From: Variovorax sp. OAS795
Lineage (GTDB): Bacteria; Pseudomonadota; Gammaproteobacteria; Burkholderiales; Burkholderiaceae_C
Length of the DNA stretch: 64,000 nucleotides
Direction of reading: 5' to 3'
Assembly: GCF_040546685.1 (NCBI RefSeq)
Contig: NZ_JBEPOH010000001.1
Coordinates: 1,550,001 to 1,614,000 of the forward strand
Under the pieces are notes generated by a model. That model was not told the DNA's origin and ran no database searches. It was given only the letters and a program-made list of their open reading frames with translations. Within the stretch, counting starts at the first letter, position 1; every line of letters starts with the position of its first letter. A program made the translations under genes and the position numbers. Shown piece after piece: positions 1 to 7,917 of this stretch.

Positions 1-397
1 CCGGGCCGTCGACAACAGCCCCGCGGCCATCGAAGACATCCTCGCGCAATCGCGCACGCACAACACCGCCTGCGGCATCACCGGCATTCTTTGCTACGGT
101 GCCGGCACCTTCCTGCAAGCCATCGAAGGCGGGCGCACGGCCATCAGCGAGCTGTATGGCCACATCCAGCGCGATGCGCGCCACAAGGACGTGGTGCTGC
201 TGCACTACGAAGAGATTTCCGAGCGCCGCTTCGGCGGCTGGACCATGGGCCAGGTCAATCTCTCCAAGCTCAACGCCTCGACCCTGCTCAAGTATTCGGA
301 GAAGCCCGAACTCAACCCGTACGCGGTGTCGGGCAAGGTCTCACTGGCGCTGCTCGAAGAACTGATGGCCACAGCCGCCATCGTCGGCCGCCACTGA
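1..397 (+). CDS. BLUF-domain blue-light sensor, 3' part only
   Basis: The reading frame is open from base 2 to the stop at 395-397, giving the last 131 residues of a protein that begins outside the window. It contains the BLUF-family pattern SRTHNTACGITGILCYG, then FLQAIEGGR, a helix ending QRDARHKDV and the closing RFGGWTMG with the conserved Trp and Met of the flavin pocket. BLUF proteins bind FAD non-covalently and signal through hydrogen-bond rearrangement under blue light. The N-terminal beta strand with the conserved Tyr and Asn is off the edge. About 45 residues follow the BLUF core and carry no recognisable output domain, so this is probably a short BLUF-only protein acting through a partner. 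Confidence 0.85.
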   Translation, partial: RAVDNSPAAIEDILAQSRTHNTACGITGILCYGAGTFLQAIEGGRTAISELYGHIQRDARHKDVVLLHYEEISERRFGGWTMGQVNLSKLNASTLLKYSEKPELNPYAVSGKVSLALLEELMATAAIVGRH

Positions 398-453
398 AGA
401 GCGTGGCGCTCGCGGCCGGCACTTGGCTTTCTTCCTGCCTCGCCTGAGCCGAG

Positions 454-1335
454 GTGCCACTCTCCGCCTTCGGACTGATCCTGCTGGCCGGGATCATCCA
501 CGCCAGCTGGAACATCGCCGCGAAGAAGGCGAACGGCGATGCGCGCTTCGCCTTCCAGAGCGGCGTGTTCATGGCCGTCGTGTGGGCGCCCGTGGGCATT
601 GCCCTGGGCTGGCGCGTGGTGCCGGGGTGGGGCCTCACGGAGTGGGGCTTCGTTGCGCTGAGCGGCGTGCTGCACGTCTTCTACTACGTCATCCTGCTGC
701 GCGGCTACCGCAAGTCGGACCTCACCGTGGTCTATCCGCTGGCCCGCGGTTCGGGGCCGCTGCTGTCGTCGCTGGTGGCGATCCTCTTCCTTGGCGAGCG
801 CATCAGCCTCATTGGCGTGGCGGGCATCGCGGGCGTCGTGCTCGGCGTGTTCCTGGTCGCCGGCGGACCGGGCCTGTGGCGCAAGAAGCACGATCCCGTG
901 CAGCGCGCGCGGGTGGAGAAGGGCATTCGCTACGGCGTGCTGACGGGCGCCTTCATTGCGGCCTACACCGTGGCCGACAGCTATGCGGTCAAGTTCCTCG
1001 CGATGTCGCCGATCCTGCTCGACTACTTCAGCAACTTCGTGCGCGTGGGCCTCTTGCTGCCCGCGGCGCTGCACGACCGCGCCACCACGGCGCGCATGTG
1101 GCGCGCGCAGTGGAAGTACGCGCTGCTGGTGGCGGCGATCAGCCCGGTCTCTTACGTGCTGGTGCTCTATGCGGTGCAGCAGGCGCCCATTTCGCACGTC
1201 GCACCCGCGCGCGAGGTCTCGATGCTCTTTGCGGCGCTGATCGGCGGCCACCTGCTGCGCGAAGGCGACCGCCTGCTGCGCCTGCTCGGCGCCGCCTTCA
1301 TTGCGGCTGGCGTGGTCGCGCTCGCGCTGGGGTAG
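454..1335 (+). CDS. EamA/DMT-superfamily transporter
   Basis: A 293-residue protein made almost entirely of hydrophobic helices, consistent with the ten-segment EamA fold of two five-helix repeats. The repeats start near residue 1 (FGLILLAGIIHASWNIAAKK) and near residue 153 (GIRYGVLTGAFIAAYTVAD). DMT proteins of this kind are inner-membrane exporters of small metabolites or amino acids, but the substrate cannot be read from sequence. The GTG start at 454 is the first in frame and sits just after the BLUF gene. The DUF429 gene begins 9 bases after the stop, so the two are probably co-transcribed. Confidence 0.85.
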   Translation: MPLSAFGLILLAGIIHASWNIAAKKANGDARFAFQSGVFMAVVWAPVGIALGWRVVPGWGLTEWGFVALSGVLHVFYYVILLRGYRKSDLTVVYPLARGSGPLLSSLVAILFLGERISLIGVAGIAGVVLGVFLVAGGPGLWRKKHDPVQRARVEKGIRYGVLTGAFIAAYTVADSYAVKFLAMSPILLDYFSNFVRVGLLLPAALHDRATTARMWRAQWKYALLVAAISPVSYVLVLYAVQQAPISHVAPAREVSMLFAALIGGHLLREGDRLLRLLGAAFIAAGVVALALG

Positions 1336-1344
1336 GAAGGCACG

Positions 1345-2169
1345 ATGCTGCTTTTCGGCTGCGATTTTTCGTGCGCTCCCACGCCGCGCAAGCCGATCGT
1401 CGTCGCGAGCGGCACCGACAGCGGGGAGGGCACGCTCGCGCTGGCCGGGCTGCAGCGCTTCACGACGATCGATGACTGGGCCGTGTGGCTGCGCACCGAG
1501 CCCGAGTGGATCGGCGGCTTCGACTTTCCGTTCGGTCTTCCGCGCGAGCTGGTGGCGCATCTGGGCTGGCCGACGCAATGGAACGCGCTCATGGCCCACT
1601 ACGCAGGCCTTGGCCGCGCAGAAATCCGCGCCACCTTTGCCGCGTTCTGCGCCGCCCGCCCGGTCGGCGGCAAGTTCGCGCACCGGGCGACCGACGGACC
1701 GGCCGGTTCGAGCACGTCGATGAAGTGGGTCAACCCGCCCGTTGCCTTCATGCTCCACGCGGGGGTGCCGCCGCTCCTGGCCGCGGGCGCGAGCCTGCCG
1801 GGCCTGCACGCCGGGTGCAACCCGAACCGCGTGGCGCTGGAGGCCTACCCGGGGCTGCTGGCGCGCGAGCTGATCGGGCGCCGCAGCTACAAGAGCGATG
1901 ACGCGGCCAGGCAGACGGCCGAGCGGCTCGCGGCCCGGAGCGACCTGCTCGCCGCGCTCGAGGCGGGCACCTCGCGGCTGGGCCTGCGGCTCGCGCTCAC
2001 CGCGGCGCAGCGCAGCGAACTGCTGGGCGATGCCCGCGGCGACCACATCGATGCGGTGCTTTGCCTCGTGCAGGCGGCCTGGAGCGCACAGCGCGCGTCC
2101 ACACCCGGACCGGGCTACGGCCTGCCGGAATCGATCGATCCGCTCGAAGGCTGGATCGTCACGGCCTGA
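1345..2169 (+). CDS. DUF429 domain protein (predicted RNase H-fold nuclease)
   Basis: A 274-residue soluble protein that fits the DUF429 family. The early acidic residue in LLFGCDFS, the GGFDFPFGLP segment, the central FAHRATDGPAGSSTSMKWVNPP block and the late DARGDHIDAVLCLVQAAW motif are typical. The spaced acidic residues resemble the metal-binding set of an RNase H-like fold, so a nuclease function is a family-level prediction rather than established. No signal peptide or membrane segment is present. It follows the EamA transporter by 9 bases and may share its transcript, though no functional link is obvious. Confidence 0.75.
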   Translation: MLLFGCDFSCAPTPRKPIVVASGTDSGEGTLALAGLQRFTTIDDWAVWLRTEPEWIGGFDFPFGLPRELVAHLGWPTQWNALMAHYAGLGRAEIRATFAAFCAARPVGGKFAHRATDGPAGSSTSMKWVNPPVAFMLHAGVPPLLAAGASLPGLHAGCNPNRVALEAYPGLLARELIGRRSYKSDDAARQTAERLAARSDLLAALEAGTSRLGLRLALTAAQRSELLGDARGDHIDAVLCLVQAAWSAQRASTPGPGYGLPESIDPLEGWIVTA

Positions 2170-2309
2170 GCGCCGCCCCTCCGTCCTACAGGATTTCGGG
2201 CGGCGCGCCATACCCCGTCTACCCACCCCAAAGCTAGAGTAGGGACGGCCTCAACGTGGCGTTGGCCATGCCTATTCCCCGCTCCCTGCGAGCGACTGGA
2301 GGATTTCCA

Positions 2310-2825
2310 ATGAACAAGATTCGTCAACACAGCTTCCCCTTCTCCCGCACCTGGCTTGCCGTGCTGATGGCCGGCGCCGCACTGGCGCTGGCCGGTTGCG
2401 ACAACGCCGACAACCGCACCGCGGGCCAGAAGCTCGACAGCGCGATCGCAAAAACCGAGAAGGCGGCCGACACCGCCGCCGCCAAGACCGGCGAGGCCGT
2501 CAAGGACGCCAAGGCCAGGATCGATGCTTCGGGCGCCACGGCCGAAGTGAAGGAAGGAATGTCCAACCTCAAGGACGCTGCAAAGAACGCCGGCAACGCC
2601 ATGAGCGCGAGCGCGGACGACGCGTCGATCACCTCGTCCGTATCGGCGGGCCTCGCCAAGGACCCGGACCTGAGCGCGATCAAGATCGACGTCGATACCA
2701 AGGGCGGCGTCGTGAGCCTCAAGGGCCCCGCCCCCAGTGCCGCCGCCAAGGCGCGAGCCGAAGAGATCGCCAAGGGCGTCCAGGGTGTGAGCTCGGTGAA
2801 CAACCAGCTCGAGGTGAAGGGCTGA
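2310..2825 (+). CDS. BON-domain lipoprotein
   Basis: A 171-residue lipoprotein. A basic N-terminus and hydrophobic stretch end in the lipobox LALAGC, giving a lipid-anchored mature protein starting DNADNR. Residues 33-100 are an Ala/Lys/Asp-rich amphipathic helix (KTEKAADTAAAKTGEAV), and about 105-170 form a BON domain (SITSSVSAGLAKDPDLSAIKIDVDTKGGVVSLKG ending in VSSVNNQLEVKG). BON domains bind phospholipid and occur in OsmY-type envelope stress proteins. The ATG at 2310 is preferred over one at 2256 because GGAGGA lies just upstream and the signal peptide then starts correctly. A strong terminator follows, and the neighbours are also stress/envelope genes. Confidence 0.85.
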   Translation: MNKIRQHSFPFSRTWLAVLMAGAALALAGCDNADNRTAGQKLDSAIAKTEKAADTAAAKTGEAVKDAKARIDASGATAEVKEGMSNLKDAAKNAGNAMSASADDASITSSVSAGLAKDPDLSAIKIDVDTKGGVVSLKGPAPSAAAKARAEEIAKGVQGVSSVNNQLEVKG

Positions 2826-2843
2826 GCGCCAGCTTCGCTTCCT

Positions 2844-2880
2844 GCAGAAAAAAGCCCGGACGGTCCGGGCTTTTTTCTGC
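2844..2880. terminator. Bidirectional Rho-independent terminator
   Basis: A perfect 16-bp stem (GCAGAAAAAAGCCCGG against its complement) with a 5-base loop. An A-run on one side and a T-run on the other make it usable from both directions. It lies between the convergent BON lipoprotein gene and the ferritin-like gene and can end both transcripts. Confidence 0.92.
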
Positions 2881-2901
2881 GTGACGGGCGGGCTGGACGC
2901 A

Positions 2902-3462
2902 TCAGTGGGTGAGCCAGTCCTTCAGTTCGTCGGCATGCTCTTCCTCGTCGGCAAGGATGTCTTCGAGCATGCGCCGCGTGGTCGGGTCCTTGTCGCCGAT
3001 CAGGTTGATCATCTGGCGATAGGTTTCCACGGCGATGCGCTCGGCCACGAGGTTGGCGCGGACCATGGCCTGCAGGTCGGTGGATTCGTCGTAGCTCGCG
3101 TGGCTGCGCTCGAGAAGGTGCGAGGGTGCGAAGTCGGGCTCGCCGCCCAATTGCACGATGCGCTCCGCGATGCGGTCGGCATGGGCCGACTCTTCGTTGG
3201 CATGCACCAGGAACTCTTCGGCGATCGCAGGCGACGACACGCCATTGGCGGTGAAATAGTGGCGCTTGTAGCGCAGCACGCACACCAGTTCGGTGGCGAG
3301 CGCGTCGTTGAGCAGCTTCACGACGTCGTCCCGCCAGGGACCGTAGCTCGGTGTGACGGCGCCCTCGTCGAGGCTCTTGGCGGCCTCGCCGATGGCTTTC
3401 TCGTCGAGCACCAGGCGCTCGTGTCCGGCCGGGTTCGTGGCCGTGGAAACTTGGGCATTCAT
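2902..3462 (-). CDS. Ferritin-like / bacterioferritin-type diiron protein
   Basis: A 186-residue, mostly helical protein of the ferritin-like superfamily. Metal-ligand patterns are visible: a Glu in LNDALATELVCVLRY, then EEFLVHANEESAHADRIAERI (E-x2-H type), VAERIAVETYRQ, and the final EDILADEEEHADELKDW (EE-x2-H type). Such proteins store iron or detoxify iron and peroxide. The start at 3462 has AAGGA upstream and overlaps the preceding membrane-protein gene by four bases, so translation is probably coupled. It is last in a minus-strand group of small stress-type membrane proteins, and the terminator at 2844-2880 lies just downstream. Confidence 0.85.
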   Translation of the reverse strand: MNAQVSTATNPAGHERLVLDEKAIGEAAKSLDEGAVTPSYGPWRDDVVKLLNDALATELVCVLRYKRHYFTANGVSSPAIAEEFLVHANEESAHADRIAERIVQLGGEPDFAPSHLLERSHASYDESTDLQAMVRANLVAERIAVETYRQMINLIGDKDPTTRRMLEDILADEEEHADELKDWLTH

Positions 3463-3947
3463 GAAGGATCCTTTCGTGGGCTTGTGTTTTTCTGCATCAA
3501 CGTGTTGACGACGTCCGCCACGTCGGATGTCTTGAGCACAGCCGCCAGCACCGCCGTGAAGGACAGCAGGCGCCAGGGCTTGAGCAGCACCAGCGCCGCA
3601 CCCGTGGCCGCGGCAATGGCCATGAGCTTGGCCGGTTCCTTGCGGGCATAGTGTTCGAGCACCGGCCGCGCGAGCTGGCCCATGGCGTGCGCCGGATGGC
3701 GGCGCCACCAGCGCTCGGTCATGCTGCGCGCCATCGATATCCAGCGCCGGCTTCCGCCGGACGAGGGGCGATAGGCCAGGCTGTCCTCGAAGCCCTGCAA
3801 CCCGTCCAGCTCCTGCTGCGCCGCGGCGAGCCTGGCGTCCGAACGGGCGTCCGCCTCGTCCTCGCCGTTGAGCTCTCGCACCAGGGCCCGGCGCGAAATG
3901 GCGAGCCGCTCCTTCGGCGTGAGGGAATTGTGCTCAGCGTCGTTCAT
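3459..3947 (-). CDS. Conserved hypothetical membrane protein
   Basis: A 162-residue protein whose N-terminal half is hydrophilic (LTPKERLAISRRALVREL, an acidic linker, then a basic RRWISMARSMTERWWRRHP). A hydrophobic stretch around 110-140 (KLMAIAAATGAALVLLKPW followed by LLSFTAVLAAVLK) suggests one or two membrane helices. I do not recognise a named family. It overlaps the holin-X-like gene upstream by 14 bases and the ferritin-like gene downstream by 4 bases, so the three form one tight operon and probably act together in envelope stress. The function is unassigned. Confidence 0.7.
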   Translation of the reverse strand: MNDAEHNSLTPKERLAISRRALVRELNGEDEADARSDARLAAAQQELDGLQGFEDSLAYRPSSGGSRRWISMARSMTERWWRRHPAHAMGQLARPVLEHYARKEPAKLMAIAAATGAALVLLKPWRLLSFTAVLAAVLKTSDVADVVNTLMQKNTSPRKDPS

Positions 3948-4317
3948 GGCGCGCTCCTGCTTCGTGCAATGCCGTCAGGTCGGCGTGGACCTGCTCGCGC
4001 AGGTCGTCGAAGCCGTAGGCCGGGAACGGGCGAGCGGCCAGCCAGGCGCAGATTCCGGCGATCACCAGCGCCGCGCCGGGGACGGCCACCAGCACCCAGT
4101 GGAAGCTGCCGTGAAGCACCCCCACGAGCACCGCAACGCCGATGAGCCCGAGCGCCAGCATGGCGCTGGCTGCCGCGAGCACACCGGCCACGATGCGCGT
4201 GACGATGCCGCGGCCGGCCTCGGAGGCCTCTTGCCTGACCAGGGCCGCGTAGTTCGCCGCATGTTCGGCAATGAGTTCCGGATGCCCGAGCACCGTGGAA
4301 AAGATCGGATGAAGCAT
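3934..4317 (-). CDS. Phage-holin-superfamily-6 (holin-X type) membrane protein
   Basis: A 127-residue protein. An amphipathic N-terminal helix (residues 10-38, ELIAEHAANYAALVRQEASEA) is followed by two hydrophobic helices, about 43-68 and 75-95, and a short cytoplasmic tail. This is the architecture of the YqjE/holin-3_6 family, usually found beside YqjD-type proteins, as here. Despite the family name it is not part of a prophage; no other phage genes are nearby. Its role in stationary-phase or osmotic stress is inferred from E. coli yqjCDE. The YqjD-like gene starts upstream and the next gene downstream overlaps it. Confidence 0.75.
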   Translation of the reverse strand: MLHPIFSTVLGHPELIAEHAANYAALVRQEASEAGRGIVTRIVAGVLAAASAMLALGLIGVAVLVGVLHGSFHWVLVAVPGAALVIAGICAWLAARPFPAYGFDDLREQVHADLTALHEAGARHERR

Positions 4318-4355
4318 GGTGCGCGGTATCGGTGGAACGGAGCTTCAGCAGCGGA

Positions 4356-4733
4356 TCAGTAGTCGTCCCGGCGGTTGCGGCTGGCCAGCACGATGAGCGC
4401 GGTGATCGCGGCGCCGGCGGCAGCGGCGATCAGCACGGAGCGCACGGGCTGGTCGGAGATGTAGCGGCCGGTCACGTCGGCTGCCTGCTCGAGGCGGCGC
4501 TGGGCACGGGCGCTGGTGGTGGAGGCGGCATCGAGGCCGCGCTGCACGGCCTGCTGCACGCGGGCTGCGAGTTGCTCGACGGCGGGTTCCGCATCGCGGC
4601 GCAGTTCGCGGACCTTCTCGCCGGCCGCATTCACCGCGTTCTGTGCGTAGGCACGGGTCGATTCGACGGCCTCGGTGGCAGTCTGGCGCGCCTCGTCGGC
4701 AAGTTGCGAGGGAGTCTTGGTCGTCGTGTTCAT
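4356..4733 (-). CDS. YqjD/ElaB-type DUF883 membrane protein
   Basis: A 125-residue protein with an Ala/Gln/Arg-rich amphipathic coil (residues 5-90, including VEQLAARVQQAVQRGLDAAS) and one C-terminal membrane helix (about 99-118, SVLIAAAAGAAITALIVLAS) followed by a basic RNRRDD tail. This matches the DUF883 family, in which E. coli YqjD and ElaB are C-tail-anchored inner-membrane proteins that associate with stationary-phase ribosomes. The GR-x-I-x-D-x-P-x-RS motif before the membrane segment is characteristic. It heads the group containing the holin-X-like, hypothetical and ferritin-like genes; 38 bases separate it from the next gene. Confidence 0.85.
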   Translation of the reverse strand: MNTTTKTPSQLADEARQTATEAVESTRAYAQNAVNAAGEKVRELRRDAEPAVEQLAARVQQAVQRGLDAASTTSARAQRRLEQAADVTGRYISDQPVRSVLIAAAAGAAITALIVLASRNRRDDY

Positions 4734-4787
4734 GAAAATTTCCTTTCCGGGAAGATGAAGTTCGGGAGCCTGTGGATCGTAACGACG

Positions 4788-4952
4788 CTACTTGCGCCTG
4801 AGCAAGCCGGCCAGGAAGCTGGCGATGGCGAGCACGGCGAAGATCACGAAAAGGATCTTGGCGATTCCTACGGCACTGGCTGCGATGCCGCCGAAACCGA
4901 AGACGGCGGCAATGAGGGCAATGACCAGAAACACCACTGCGTAATGCAACAT
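4788..4952 (-). CDS. DUF1328 small membrane protein (YtjA-like)
   Basis: A 54-residue protein of two hydrophobic helices split by a glycine-rich turn: [20 protein letters not shown], then [18 protein letters not shown], ending in AGLLRRK. Length, the FGFGGIA turn and the basic C-terminus match the DUF1328 family of tiny inner-membrane proteins that are often stress-induced. The ATG at 4952 has GAAGGAG on the coding strand just upstream. It lies 54 bases upstream of the YqjD-like gene and likely belongs to the same stress group. Confidence 0.85.
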   Translation of the reverse strand: MLHYAVVFLVIALIAAVFGFGGIAASAVGIAKILFVIFAVLAIASFLAGLLRRK

Positions 4953-5131
4953 GTGGACTCCTTCGAGGCTTCGCTCGTGGTTGAGGTGGCCCGTCCAAAT
5001 GGAGATGAACGGCTTGGGTCCAACCTTAAGTGCCCCCCTGGCGGGGCCCTGTCAGCAACCGGGCGCGGGGTGCGTAGGAGACGGCCGAGTTCCTCGGCGC
5101 CGATCGAACGGCCACGGCCCGCACTGCCGCG

Positions 5132-6475
5132 TCAGAGCACCTTCAGGGTCGGCAGCATCGCGCTCAACCGCGTGCCCCGTCCAGGGGTCGAGGAGATCGT
5201 GAGCCTGCCGCGGGCAGCTTCGACGCGGTGGAGCATGCCGGCCAGGCCGTGGCTCGACGGATGCGTGCGCTGCGGATCGAAGCCCTTGCCGTTGTCGGCG
5301 ACTTCCACGATCACATGGTTCTCGTAGTTCTTCAGCACGATCGTCGCTTCGGTGGCCTCGGCGTACTTGCCGATGTTGGTAAGGCTCTCCTGCACCATGC
5401 GGTAGATCGTGAGCTGGCGCGACTCGTCCATGGTGACGGGTTCGAGTGCCATCTGCACCTGGATGCCCGAGCGCTCGGCGAATTCGCGCCCGAGAATCTC
5501 GAGCGACGCGACCAGGCCGAGGTTCGAAAGCGACGAAGGGCGCAGGTCTTCGATGATGCGGCGCTTCAGCGCGATGCCGCTGTTGAGCAGCTCGGTCAGA
5601 TGCTGCAGGCGCTGGGTCGCGTCGGGCGCATCGAGCAGCCTCGACTTGAGGCGGGCCACGTCCAGCTTGGCCGCGGTGAGCAGCGAGCCGAGCTCGTCGT
5701 GCAGCTCCCGCGCAAGATAGCCGCGCTCGGTTTCGCGCACGTCCTGCAGGTGCGTGGCCAGCTCGGCCAGCGAGGCGGTGCGTTCGCGCACCTCGTCTTC
5801 GAGCGCGTTGCGCTCGCGCTGCAGCGTTTCCTGCTGCCGCTCCCCGATCGAGCGCAGCGCATGCGTCTGCCGCAGGTAGAGAAAAAACGCGATGAAAGCA
5901 GCCAGCGCCACGATCGCGGTACCGATGCGTGCCAGCTGCAGCGACTTCATCACCTGCACCTGGCTGTCGGACAGGGTCTTGTTGCTGACGGCCACCAGGT
6001 CCAGGGCGCTCTTGCGGATGGCGTCCATTTCCTCGCGTCCCACGTCCGTCGTGATGACGAACTTCCAGGCATCTTCCTTGCCGTCCTGCCGCAGCCGCAC
6101 GCTCATGTCCATTTCGGCGATCTTGCGCAGCACGTGCTTGGAAAGCTCCGCCAGCTGGGTACGCTCGACCGGCCGTTCGGCGTAAAGTTGACGCAGCGTG
6201 GCCAGATGCCCGTCGACCTGCTTCACGGCCATGTCGTAGGGTTGCCGGTAGCTGGTTTCGCCGGTCAGGAGATAGCCTCTCTGGCCTGTTTCGGCATCGA
6301 GCATGTTCTGCAGGATGAGGTTGAGCGTGGCGCGAACCTTCTGTGCCTCGCCGATGTTCGCCAGGGCGCGGCTCGACTGCCGGTAGCCGGCCTCGTTGAT
6401 GCCGACGAGTGCCAGTGCAGCCAGCGCCGCGAGCAGGAGGCTCACGGCCATTTTTGGAGGAGCTAGCCAGTGCAT
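5132..6475 (-). CDS. CHASE3-containing sensor histidine kinase (HisKA_3 type)
   Basis: From the ATG at 6475 this is 447 residues. Membrane helices at about 9-27 and 182-201 flank a periplasmic CHASE3 domain with the typical ILQNMLDAETGQRGYLLTG and VKQVDGHLATLRQL segments. A coiled linker follows, then a NarX-type dimerisation domain with phospho-acceptor His259 (YLARELHDELGS) and a HATPase_c domain with DNGKGFD and SSHGLAGML. It should phosphorylate the divergent NarL-type regulator at 6583. The start is uncertain: the frame stays open to a GTG at 6565, which would leave only 17 bases to the divergent gene. The input signal is unknown. Confidence 0.85.
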   Translation of the reverse strand: MHWLAPPKMAVSLLLAALAALALVGINEAGYRQSSRALANIGEAQKVRATLNLILQNMLDAETGQRGYLLTGETSYRQPYDMAVKQVDGHLATLRQLYAERPVERTQLAELSKHVLRKIAEMDMSVRLRQDGKEDAWKFVITTDVGREEMDAIRKSALDLVAVSNKTLSDSQVQVMKSLQLARIGTAIVALAAFIAFFLYLRQTHALRSIGERQQETLQRERNALEDEVRERTASLAELATHLQDVRETERGYLARELHDELGSLLTAAKLDVARLKSRLLDAPDATQRLQHLTELLNSGIALKRRIIEDLRPSSLSNLGLVASLEILGREFAERSGIQVQMALEPVTMDESRQLTIYRMVQESLTNIGKYAEATEATIVLKNYENHVIVEVADNGKGFDPQRTHPSSHGLAGMLHRVEAARGRLTISSTPGRGTRLSAMLPTLKVL

Positions 6476-6582
6476 GAAACTTTCGAAGGTGCTTTCAACA
6501 CAAGTTCGTGAATAATCGATAACAAACAGGGGACCGGCATGTTGCGGCTTCCACGGACGCGACACAACGAAGAAAGTAACAG

Positions 6583-7215
6583 ATGATCAAAATTGGAATT
6601 GTGGACGACCACGCCATCGTGAGGTCCGGCCTCAGGCAGTTTTTCTCCGAACACGTCGACTTGCGCGTGGCCGGCGAAGCCGCCAGCGGCCGTGAAGCCA
6701 TCGAACTGGTGCGCACCACCGAACTCGACGTGCTGGTGATGGATCTCTCCATGCCCGGCCAGAGCGGCATCGACGCCCTCGCCATGATCCGCGCCAAGGC
6801 GCCGGACGTGGGCATCCTGATCCTGAGCGGCTATCCCGAAGAGCACTACGCGATGAATCTCATCCGGCAGGGCGCGAGCGGATACCTCAACAAGGAATGC
6901 GATCCGATCGAGATCGTCAATGCGATCCGCACCATCTCGCTGGGCCGCCGCTACATCACGCCCGCCGTGGCGGAACTGCTTGCGCGCCAGCTCGACCGCA
7001 AGGACGATGCTGCACCGCACGAACAACTCTCGGAACGGGAGTTCCAGGTGTTCCTGAAGCTTGCCAAGGGCGAGACCGCGGGCGACATCGCCAAGACGCT
7101 GTCGCTGTCCGTCAAGACCGTGAGCACCTACCGCACGCGCCTGATGGAGAAGATGAACCTGTCCTCGAACAGCGACCTCACCTACTACGCGCTGAAGAAC
7201 AAGCTGATCGATTGA
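6583..7215 (+). CDS. NarL/FixJ-family response regulator
   Basis: A 210-residue two-domain regulator. The receiver (1-120) has the acidic pair in VDDH, the acceptor Asp in VLVMDLSMPG, a Ser in ILILSG and the Lys in YLNKE. The LuxR-type HTH (about 145-205) reads LSEREFQVFLKLAKGETAGDIA followed by LSLSVKTVSTYRTRLMEKM. It is divergent from the CHASE3 kinase at 5132-6475 and is its obvious partner. The short interval between them should hold both promoters. A terminator follows at 7241-7266. Targets are unknown. Confidence 0.93.
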   Translation: MIKIGIVDDHAIVRSGLRQFFSEHVDLRVAGEAASGREAIELVRTTELDVLVMDLSMPGQSGIDALAMIRAKAPDVGILILSGYPEEHYAMNLIRQGASGYLNKECDPIEIVNAIRTISLGRRYITPAVAELLARQLDRKDDAAPHEQLSEREFQVFLKLAKGETAGDIAKTLSLSVKTVSTYRTRLMEKMNLSSNSDLTYYALKNKLID

Positions 7216-7240
7216 GAAGAACAGCCCGGCTCCCACGAAG

Positions 7241-7266
7241 AAGCGGCCCCTTGCGGCCGCTTTTTT
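7241..7266. terminator. Rho-independent terminator between convergent regulators
   Basis: An 8-bp stem AAGCGGCC / GGCCGCTT with loop CCTTGC, followed by a T-run at 7259-7266. It lies between the NarL-type regulator gene and the oppositely oriented orphan receiver gene. The A-rich left flank is too weak to be sure that it also works leftwards. Confidence 0.85.
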
Positions 7267-7279
7267 GTTTGCTGCTGCT

Positions 7280-7684
7280 TCAGTCAGCGCCCGCGGAGGG
7301 GCGGTGAGCCACGGATTCGAGGATGCAGAAATCGACCAGCGCGTCGATCTCGTTCGACTTGTCGAACACCGCGTCCACGCCAAACTCCGCGCAGCGCCGC
7401 CGGATGTCGGGCGTCGCGTAGTTGCTGAGCACCACCACCTTCTGGTTGGACCGGCGCGCGGTGCAGGCCTGGAGCACGCCCAGCCCGCTGCCCTGCTTGA
7501 GAAAGAGGTCGACCACCGCGAGGTCCCACTCCTGGCTGTGGTCGTGCAGCCATTGCCTCGCATTTGCCTCGGTTTCGGCAAAGCCGACGACCGTCGTGCA
7601 GGTGAGTTCTTCCAGAGTGCCAATGAGGTTTTCACGGATCGTGGGGTTGTCTTCGACGATATAGGTCTGCAATCTGGTATCCAT
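7280..7684 (-). CDS. Single-domain response regulator (orphan receiver)
   Basis: A 134-residue receiver domain without an output domain. The acidic cluster is in YIVEDNP, the phospho-acceptor is Asp59 in LAVVDLFLKQGSGLG, the Thr/Ser position is in VVVLSNYATPD and the conserved Lys is in AVFDKSNEID. I chose the ATG at 7684; the frame stays open further upstream but those residues (Arg/Pro/Ser-rich) lack the receiver pattern. A stand-alone receiver next to a kinase/regulator pair may act as a phosphate sink or interact with another protein. The missing output domain means it is unlikely to bind DNA. Confidence 0.85.
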   Translation of the reverse strand: MDTRLQTYIVEDNPTIRENLIGTLEELTCTTVVGFAETEANARQWLHDHSQEWDLAVVDLFLKQGSGLGVLQACTARRSNQKVVVLSNYATPDIRRRCAEFGVDAVFDKSNEIDALVDFCILESVAHRPSAGAD

Positions 7685-7710
7685 GCCGAACCGCGCTTCC
7701 TCAGACGTTG

Positions 7711-7732
7711 GCAGGCGTCCCGGGACGCCTGC
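7711..7732. repeat. 22-bp perfect palindrome
   Basis: All 22 bases are self-complementary, centred on CCCGGG, with half-site GCAGGCGTCCC. It lies 26 bases upstream of the orphan receiver start and about 185 bases upstream of the divergent AsmA gene. It could be a dimeric regulator operator or an RNA hairpin. A second short hairpin (GCATC, 7 bases, GATGC) follows at 7747-7763. Confidence 0.5.
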
Positions 7733-7917
7733 TGGCGTATGCCTGCGCATCGAAGATTGATGCGCCGCCGGCAAGCATCATGCAGGGTTCGGAGGATGCG
7801 TGTTGTAGGCGGGTTCCGACGACGCATCGGTTGCCGCGCGTTCCGTAGGCATTGCCTCACGGTTTTTGCGGTTCGCTGCCGACCTGCGAACAAGCCGGGG
7901 AGGTTTATCCAGACAGG

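Noticed and set aside
205..2226. Long minus-strand reading frame of over 600 codons antisense to the EamA and DUF429 genes
   Set aside because: Composition is Arg/Ala/Gly-rich with no domain, and both genes on the plus strand have clear family matches. Such frames are normal shadows in very GC-rich DNA.
3934..4317. Holin-type protein as evidence of a prophage
   Set aside because: It belongs to a chromosomal YqjE-like family beside a YqjD-like gene, and no phage structural, lysis or integrase genes are nearby.
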